DNA from: Enorma phocaeensis
GTDB taxonomy: Bacteria; Actinomycetota; Coriobacteriia; Coriobacteriales; Coriobacteriaceae
Assembly: GCF_016901575.1 (NCBI RefSeq)
Contig: NZ_JACJKQ010000016.1
Location: forward strand, 1-53,658
DNA length: 53,658 nucleotides
Direction of reading: 5' to 3'
This document shows, piece by piece, positions 49,114 to 53,658 of this stretch. The position numbers and the translations under genes were made by a program. The notes beneath the pieces were generated by a model that did not search any database, was not told where the DNA came from, and saw only the letters and a list, made by a program, of their open reading frames with translations. The number at the start of each line of letters is the position of its first letter. Position 1 is the first letter of the stretch.

Positions 49114-49650
49114 CTATGCGCGGAGATAGGCGACAACCGGCTCCAGGTTTGCCCGATCGGTGGCATCGAAGCCCTTCTTCATGGCGTCGAGCGCGAACGC
49201 GATGCGCGGGTCGGTCTGTGCCTGCCTTGCCTGCATGCGGAAGAAGGCGCGCATGGCGATCTTGTCGAGCGCACATAGCCGGTCGAAATCAAAGCCGCCT
49301 TGGCAGTAGAAATGCGCGAGGGCCGGATAGCGATCGCGCGGGAAGGTGTGCTCGAACGCCGCGTCGGTCTCGCTTTGCGGCCAGTCGTCGCTCGGCATGG
49401 GGTAGGCGCCTACGCCGACAACAACATAGCGCGCCCCGGGGCGCGCGTCCATGAGGGACTTGAACCACGCGGCGCCCTTGATGCCGCCGGCATGAAACCA
49501 GCTCATGAACACCACGGTGTCCGCGGTCTGTGCGCCTGAATGCGCACGCCTGCTATAGGGGACGGCGTCGATGCCGAGCTCCTCGGCAAGCCAGTGGGCA
49601 TAGGTCTCGGTGAATCCGGTCTGGGAACAATAGACGATGGCGGTGCTCAT
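49114..49650 (-). CDS. Flavodoxin-domain protein
   Basis: The 178-residue protein starts MSTAIVYCSQTGFTETYAHW with the FMN phosphate loop S-Q-T-G-F-T-E. It has TVVFMSWFHAGGIKGAAWF and RYVVVGVGAYPMP, like the Flavodoxin_5 group of stand-alone FMN proteins. It should carry electrons or act as a quinone/thiol reductase in the cytoplasm. The ATG follows AAAGGAGCAGCC and overlaps the TetR stop (ATGA), so the regulator and flavodoxin are coupled. Confidence 0.87.
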   Translation of the reverse strand: MSTAIVYCSQTGFTETYAHWLAEELGIDAVPYSRRAHSGAQTADTVVFMSWFHAGGIKGAAWFKSLMDARPGARYVVVGVGAYPMPSDDWPQSETDAAFEHTFPRDRYPALAHFYCQGGFDFDRLCALDKIAMRAFFRMQARQAQTDPRIAFALDAMKKGFDATDRANLEPVVAYLRA

Positions 49651-50279
49651 GGCTGCTCCTTTGCTCGATGTTGGTCTTGAAAGCTTGCAAGGTGGCGTGC
49701 GATGAAGGTGCGTGCGTCGGGCCAGGTGGTTCCTTCGGCAAGGGCGAGGTAGACTGGTCCGTGGAACTGCCGGGCGGCAAGTTCTGCGTCGCAGGGGGCA
49801 AATGTGCCGGCTTCGATGAGCTGCGAGAATATCGATTGCTGAACCTCGAGCGGCCGCTCGATGAATATGGTGCGATACAGCGCCTCGATGCGCTCGTCCG
49901 CATGGCGCTCCGCCTCGAGAACCTGTCGGAGACACCCGATCTGCCCATCGTTGAAAAACGGCTCGTAGCTTGCGAGCACCACGGCGAGGAGGGACTGGCC
50001 GGTTGCCTCCAGGTAGGCATGGGCGTCGTCATCGGGGTGCACGAGCGCGCTGCGGTCGCGAAGCATGGCCGACAGGCGGTCGAGCTGCCGGGCGACGACG
50101 GCGTCGAACAGCGCCTGCTTGCCAGGAAAGTGATTGTAGAGCGAAGCGTCCCTCATGCCGGATGCGGCGGCGATGTCCTTCATGGTCGTGGCGGCGTAGC
50201 CCTTTTGGGCGAACAGCGCGAGCGCCTGCTCGCAGATAAGCTGCTTGGAGTCGCGTGGCTGTCCTGCCGGCCTTCCCAT
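49647..50279 (-). CDS. TetR/AcrR-family regulator of the flavodoxin gene
   Basis: The 210-residue protein has a TetR DNA-binding domain at about 10-55: DSKQLICEQALALFAQKGYAATTMKDIAAASGMRDASLYNHF. The C-terminal helical ligand domain includes LRQVLEAERHADERIEALYR. ATG 50279 follows GAGGAAAGGACCAGGGGC. A 20-base palindrome lies 30 bases upstream, the likely autorepression site. The flavodoxin gene is in the same transcript, so the pair forms a small sensor-effector unit, perhaps for quinones or oxidants. Confidence 0.92.
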   Translation of the reverse strand: MGRPAGQPRDSKQLICEQALALFAQKGYAATTMKDIAAASGMRDASLYNHFPGKQALFDAVVARQLDRLSAMLRDRSALVHPDDDAHAYLEATGQSLLAVVLASYEPFFNDGQIGCLRQVLEAERHADERIEALYRTIFIERPLEVQQSIFSQLIEAGTFAPCDAELAARQFHGPVYLALAEGTTWPDARTFIARHLASFQDQHRAKEQP

Positions 50280-50308
50280 GCCCCTGGTCCTTTCCTCGTG
50301 GCTCAATA

Positions 50309-50328
50309 AAACTAGCAATTACTAGTTT
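50309..50328. promoter_or_regulatory. TetR-type palindromic operator
   Basis: AAACTAG, spacer CAATTA, CTAGTTT. The symmetry, AT-rich composition and position 30 bases before the regulator start fit autoregulation of the TetR-flavodoxin unit. Confidence 0.72.
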
Positions 50329-50435
50329 ATCGAAAAAGGAGTAGGCGCGCGAGGGGAAACGTCCCTGCGGCATCGTGGACGTCAGGCCCCACCCAGCTCT
50401 TTTCGCCCGTATGGCCGCTGCGCCCCGACATATGG

Positions 50436-50466
50436 TTGACCTATATACATACTAATGCTATGTATA
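50436..50466 (+). promoter_or_regulatory. Promoter and operator of the TetR-MFS regulator
   Basis: TTGACC (50436-50441) and TATGTA (50459-50464) are 17 bases apart. The inverted repeat TATACATA-N7-TATGTATA (50444-50466) covers the spacer and -10, so a bound repressor would block polymerase. A related site precedes the MFS gene at 51351-51373. Confidence 0.8.
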
Positions 50467-50529
50467 AAGCGAGAAGCGGGAGGCCCGTCGCTCCCGCTGG
50501 ACGTGTGGTCGATGCTGGAGGCGGCGATA

Positions 50530-51219
50530 GTGCGCAACAAATATCCCGAAGAGACCGTTCGACGAATCCTCGACGTCGCCGAAGAGCTGTTCATGACAAA
50601 GGGCTATGAACATACCACGATGGCAGACATCGTGAACGGGCTCGGCGGGCTCACCAAGGGCGCGGTCTACCATCACTTCAAGAGCAAGGAAGACATCTAC
50701 GAGGCGGTGTTCGAGCGTGCGAACGCCCCCATGGTCGAGGCATGCGACAAGATCATGCGCGACCGGTCGCTGACGGGCCTGCAGAAGATCAGGGCGCTTG
50801 AGGAGGCTTCTGCCGCCGGTCCGTCCGCCGAGATGTGGGTGGCCATGAAGCCGGACCCGGACCCCATCAAGAACGCCCGCATGCTTGCGCGCGAATACCA
50901 GGATCTGCTGGAGACCGCCCACACCTATATCGAGCCAGCGATTCGCGAGGGCATCGAGGACGGCTCGATCTCTTGCGAGCTGCCGCGCGAGACCGCCGAG
51001 GTTTTGCTGTTGATCGCAAACCTGTGGATGGTGCCGCTGTATAACCCCGTCTCGTCGCCCGAGGAGTTTGCGCGGCGCGTCCGGGTGTTCGAGAGCGTCT
51101 CGCGAGCGCTTGGGGTAGAGCTGACCGATGCGAACGCAGGCGGCCTTGCCGCCATCGAGGACGCATGGAGTCCTTTTGTCGACGGCTCGGAGGAAGGGGA
51201 GGGCCACATCGAGACGTAG
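50530..51219 (+). CDS. TetR/AcrR-family regulator of the MFS exporter
   Basis: The 229-residue protein starts with V/M-R-N-K-Y-P-E-E-T-V-R-R-I-L-D-V-A-E-E-L-F, a standard TetR first helix. FMTKGYEHTTMADIVNGLGG, then LTKGAVYHHFKSKEDIYEAV, complete the DNA-binding domain (about 1-58). The C-terminal domain includes a LLETAHTYIEPAIREGIEDGSI stretch. GTG 50530 is chosen because GGAGG lies 9 bases before it; earlier starts, including ATG 50455, fall inside or upstream of the promoter. It should repress itself and the downstream MFS gene through the matching operators. Confidence 0.9.
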   Translation: MRNKYPEETVRRILDVAEELFMTKGYEHTTMADIVNGLGGLTKGAVYHHFKSKEDIYEAVFERANAPMVEACDKIMRDRSLTGLQKIRALEEASAAGPSAEMWVAMKPDPDPIKNARMLAREYQDLLETAHTYIEPAIREGIEDGSISCELPRETAEVLLLIANLWMVPLYNPVSSPEEFARRVRVFESVSRALGVELTDANAGGLAAIEDAWSPFVDGSEEGEGHIET

Positions 51220-51320
51220 CCGCCCTCACCCTTTGGGCAACCGCGGGGTTGCACGGGAGAATTGCTACCGCTGGTTGGTGGAGGCAACCGCAGGCGGGCA
51301 TGACGATATACCTAAGGGAT

Positions 51321-51342
51321 GGCCGCTCCCGCGGCCTTTCTT
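51321..51342 (+). terminator. Terminator after the TetR gene
   Basis: GGCCGC, loop TCCC, GCGGCC, followed by TTTCTT. It separates the regulator transcript from the MFS promoter. A second small hairpin, GCAACC-GCGG-GGTTGC, lies at 51237-51252. Confidence 0.8.
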
Positions 51343-51350
51343 AGAACATA

Positions 51351-51373
51351 TATACATACCAACCGAATGTATG
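51351..51373 (+). promoter_or_regulatory. Second TetR operator, upstream of the MFS gene
   Basis: TATACATA-N7-AATGTATG has the same left arm as the operator at 50444 and six of eight matching positions in the right arm, with identical spacing. It ends 17 bases before the MFS start codon. Confidence 0.72.
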
Positions 51374-51390
51374 AAAGAGAGGAGCACGAT

Positions 51391-52662
51391 ATGGACGGAC
51401 ATGGGGAGCGGATGGCGGCGGGCGGGGAGGGGGCGCCTCGAGACGGCCGCCTCTTTACGCCGGGGTTTCGCGCGATCGTGGCGTCGCAGGCGTTCTCGTT
51501 GCTTGGCATGGAGATCTTGCAGTTCGTGCTACCGCTCCATCTGCTCAACCTGACGGGTTCGGGGGCGCTGTATGGAGCGGTCGTGGCAGCGGGGTTTGTT
51601 CCCTACACGCTGTTGGCGCCCGTGGGCGGCGTGATCGCCGACCGGACGCGCAAGCGCGGGGTGATGATCGCGCTCGATGCGCTGCTTGCCGCGATGATGG
51701 CGGGATATCTCGCCCTATCTGGTTCTCCGTACCTGGTAGGGGTCACTATTGCCGTGCTTATGGCGGCGTTCGCCTCGCAGGCGCTGTACCAGCCCTGCGT
51801 GCAGTCGGCGATGCCGCACGTGGTGGCTCCCGACCGGCTCGAGCAGGCGGTGGCGGTCACCAATCAGCTGAGCATGGTCACCGGCATAGGCGGCCCGGTG
51901 GTCGGCGGGCTGGTGTTCGGCTTTTTCGGCCTCGCTCCCATCGTGGCGGCATCGGCGGTCTGCTTTGCCGTCTCAAGCGTGCTCACCGCGATGTTCGTAC
52001 GTGTTCCCTATGAGCCGCCGGCGCGCACGGCGGGCCTCGTCGCGACGGTTCGCGGCGACGTCGCCGACGCCCTCGGGTTCTTGCGCTCGCGTCCCGCCAT
52101 GTGGAGCATCATCATGGCGGCGACCTTGGTGAACCTGTTCGGCTCGTCCTTCTTCAACGTGGGATCGCCCTATATCGTGACCGAATCGCTGGGGCTGTCC
52201 AACCAGCTCATGGGATTGCTCCAGGCGGCGCTTGCCTTGGGCGGCCTGGTGGGCGGCATGGCGGTGGCCATGAGGCCGGGACGCTTCGGCATCCGGTCGA
52301 CCCCGCGGCTGCTCATGGCCGTCACCGCCGGTCTCGTTGCGGTCACCGCGGTGCTTCTGCTGCCGGTCGAGCCGCTCGCAACTTATGTCGGGCTTGCCGT
52401 CGCCTATCTGGCGACCATGGCGTGCTGCATGGCGTTTTCGATTGTGGCGACGACGTACCTGCAGGTAGAAAGCCCCGGCACGCTGGTGGGAAAGGTCATG
52501 GCGCTCGCCATGATGCTCGCCAACTTCGCGACGCCTCTGGGCCAGATCGCCTATGGAGCCGTCTTCGACCTCGTCGACCCCTGGATGGTCGCCGCAGTGG
52601 CCGCGGTTGCCTGCGGCATGGTCGCCGCGCGCTCGGGCCGTGCGGGACTGGGGGAGCGGTGA
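51391..52662 (+). CDS. MFS transporter (probable drug/xenobiotic exporter)
   Basis: The 423-residue protein has 12 predicted membrane helices. FRAIVASQAFSLLGMEILQFVLPLHLLNLTG opens helix 1, and the MFS loop 2-3 motif reads GGVIADRTRKRGVMI (about 88-102). PDRLEQAVAVTNQLSMVTGIGGPVVGGLVFG is typical of the group of macrolide- and enterobactin-exporter-like MFS proteins. Substrate is not predictable. ATG 51391 follows AGAGAGGAGCACGAT. With the TetR gene and shared operators this is a classic inducible efflux pair. The stop lies 24 bases from the convergent AraC gene. Confidence 0.9.
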   Translation: MDGHGERMAAGGEGAPRDGRLFTPGFRAIVASQAFSLLGMEILQFVLPLHLLNLTGSGALYGAVVAAGFVPYTLLAPVGGVIADRTRKRGVMIALDALLAAMMAGYLALSGSPYLVGVTIAVLMAAFASQALYQPCVQSAMPHVVAPDRLEQAVAVTNQLSMVTGIGGPVVGGLVFGFFGLAPIVAASAVCFAVSSVLTAMFVRVPYEPPARTAGLVATVRGDVADALGFLRSRPAMWSIIMAATLVNLFGSSFFNVGSPYIVTESLGLSNQLMGLLQAALALGGLVGGMAVAMRPGRFGIRSTPRLLMAVTAGLVAVTAVLLLPVEPLATYVGLAVAYLATMACCMAFSIVATTYLQVESPGTLVGKVMALAMMLANFATPLGQIAYGAVFDLVDPWMVAAVAAVACGMVAARSGRAGLGER

Positions 52663-52685
52663 TCCGGGTCCTTCTGGCCCGTGTC

Positions 52686-53657
52686 CTAGAGGGCGCCCTC
52701 GCGCCACGCGGAAGGCCCCATCCCCATCTCGCGCTTGAAGGCGACGCTGAAGCTCGACGCTCGGGGATAGCCGACCTCGCGGGCGATCTCGGCGATGCTC
52801 AGGCTGCCGATGCCCAGCAGCTCGCGCGCCCGGCGAATGCGGGCGTGGCGGACGAACGCGCCCACGCCCATGCCTGTCTCCTGCTGGAACGCGGCGCAAA
52901 GCCTCGACCGGCTGGTAAGAAGATCGTGCGCGAGCTCGTCAAGGGTCAGCTCATCGGAGAGGTTGTTCTCGACGAGCCGCTTTGCCTCGCGCACCAGCCG
53001 CGCCTGTGCGTGGGTGCCTGCCGCCTGCTCCGCGCGGTCGCGCGCCTCATGCCACGCAAGCGCGAGGGCGAGCGCCCTTCGCACGCTGCGGACGACCGCC
53101 TCGCCCGTGCCGCCCGTCCCGCCTGCGAGCGCCGCCGCCCGGATGGCCCGATCGAGCCGGGGCGTGCCGTCACCCTCGAACGCGCTGCCCGCCTCGCCCA
53201 TGATCTTTCGCGCCTCGAGGCGCTCGCGCTCGCCAAGCCCTGAGATCCATCCGGGCAGCATCATGACCGAGGTCGCGTCTTGCGCGGTTCCCGCGCGCAG
53301 CCAGCAGCAGGTCTGCTCGCCTTCCATACCGAAGGTCACCACGTTGCCGCGCTCCTTGAGGCGGTCGGGTTGCACGACGGGGCAGAGCGGCACGCAGTCG
53401 GCGGCGAGGCTGCTCATGCAAAGGCCTCGGAAGCCCTGCTCGTAAAACCTGACGTCGCGCTTGACGCGTATGCGGTGAGAGGTGATGGCGAAGCAACCGC
53501 CGACGAGGCGCACCGATACCTCGGCGTCGACAAGCTCGTTGGACGCAACGCCTCGGAGGGCGTCCCCGTCGCGGACGAGGGGAACGCCCAGCTGTTCGAC
53601 CTGCGGCTCGAAGGCGGCGGCAAGGGGGTCTCTCATGCGGGGGAGCAGGGGGCTCAC
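52686..53657 (-). CDS. AraC-family transcriptional regulator (start uncertain, window edge)
   Basis: The visible 323 codons end with a complete AraC DNA-binding domain (about 225-320): VENNLSDELTLDELAHDLLTSRSRLCAAF, then GMGVGAFVRHARIRRARELLG and SIAEIAREVGYPRASSFSVAFKREMG. The N-terminal part (about 10-150) is a variable ligand domain of the type seen in iron- or flavin-related regulators, though I cannot name the ligand. A GTG at 53657 and ATG 53636 are possible starts, but neither shows a ribosome site. The gene may begin outside the window. It is convergent with the MFS gene. Confidence 0.85.
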   Translation of the reverse strand: MSPLLPRMRDPLAAAFEPQVEQLGVPLVRDGDALRGVASNELVDAEVSVRLVGGCFAITSHRIRVKRDVRFYEQGFRGLCMSSLAADCVPLCPVVQPDRLKERGNVVTFGMEGEQTCCWLRAGTAQDATSVMMLPGWISGLGERERLEARKIMGEAGSAFEGDGTPRLDRAIRAAALAGGTGGTGEAVVRSVRRALALALAWHEARDRAEQAAGTHAQARLVREAKRLVENNLSDELTLDELAHDLLTSRSRLCAAFQQETGMGVGAFVRHARIRRARELLGIGSLSIAEIAREVGYPRASSFSVAFKREMGMGPSAWREGAL

Positions 53658-53658
53658 G

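Noticed and set aside
50455-50529. Longer TetR start at ATG 50455
   Set aside because: This ATG lies between the -35 and -10 boxes of the promoter, so it could not be in the mRNA. It also has no ribosome site.

Overview
The window is a visibly GC-rich chromosomal contig. Many genes start with GTG or TTG, and most have good AGGAG-type ribosome binding sites. Gene content points to an anaerobic, host-associated actinomycete of the class Coriobacteriia, most likely Collinsella or a close relative. The pointers are a superoxide reductase instead of a visible SOD, a biotin-dependent decarboxylase module, a C69 dipeptidase, oxygen-independent QueH, a ferredoxin-tailed aldo/keto reductase, and a GAAC-N4-GTTC SOS box. 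The genus call is an inference from gene content. The first 19 bases are the Tn5/Nextera mosaic end, so the left edge is a library artefact and the biotin-carrier gene there is cut.

Layout. 20-479 (minus): end of a biotin/sodium-pump decarboxylase operon. 761-3295: superoxide reductase, then a NadE-like protein that has lost the catalytic residues of both enzymatic domains. 3324-5599: SOS box and ruvC-ruvA-ruvB with overlapping ends. 5685-10295: DUF2442 protein, cold-shock protein, C69 dipeptidase, phasin-like protein and UbiB kinase. 10330-13891 (minus): phosphatase, acetyltransferase and an atypical methionyl-tRNA synthetase. 13990-18078: DUF3267 protease, queH, acetyltransferase, queA and a PAP2 phosphatase. 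18228-19982 (minus): a large tail-anchored coiled-coil protein. 20124-21348: aldo/keto reductase behind a MerR-type promoter. 21565-22068: remains of an insertion sequence and a broken XRE regulator. 22282-24212: LUD protein and, divergently, tgt.

24301-29856: XRE membrane regulator, glgB, TetR, LOG-family hydrolase and a PARG-like macrodomain protein with an altered catalytic motif. 30002-32707: HdeD-like protein, protein tyrosine phosphatase, YaaA. 32936-39877: a full alpha-glucan uptake operon (LacI operators, lipoprotein binding protein, two permeases, LacI regulator, MalQ, MsmK-type ATPase), closed by a strong terminator. 40149-48576: M18 aminopeptidase, an Ogt-acetyltransferase fusion, a CydDC-like ABC exporter pair, two small conserved genes and a uracil/xanthine permease. 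48545-53658: small kinase, TetR-flavodoxin pair, TetR-MFS pair with shared operators, and an AraC regulator at the right edge.

Most of this is housekeeping and regulated accessory metabolism. glgB and the malQ transport operon together suggest glycogen/maltodextrin turnover. queH, queA and tgt give three scattered steps of queuosine tRNA modification. The most unusual items are the catalytically degenerate NadE-like protein upstream of ruvCAB, the PARG-like protein in which the QEE catalytic motif reads QEQ next to a LOG hydrolase, the tail-anchored coiled-coil protein, and the TetR/MFS pair with matching inverted-repeat operators. I saw no rRNA, tRNA, CRISPR array, prophage or intact transposon.
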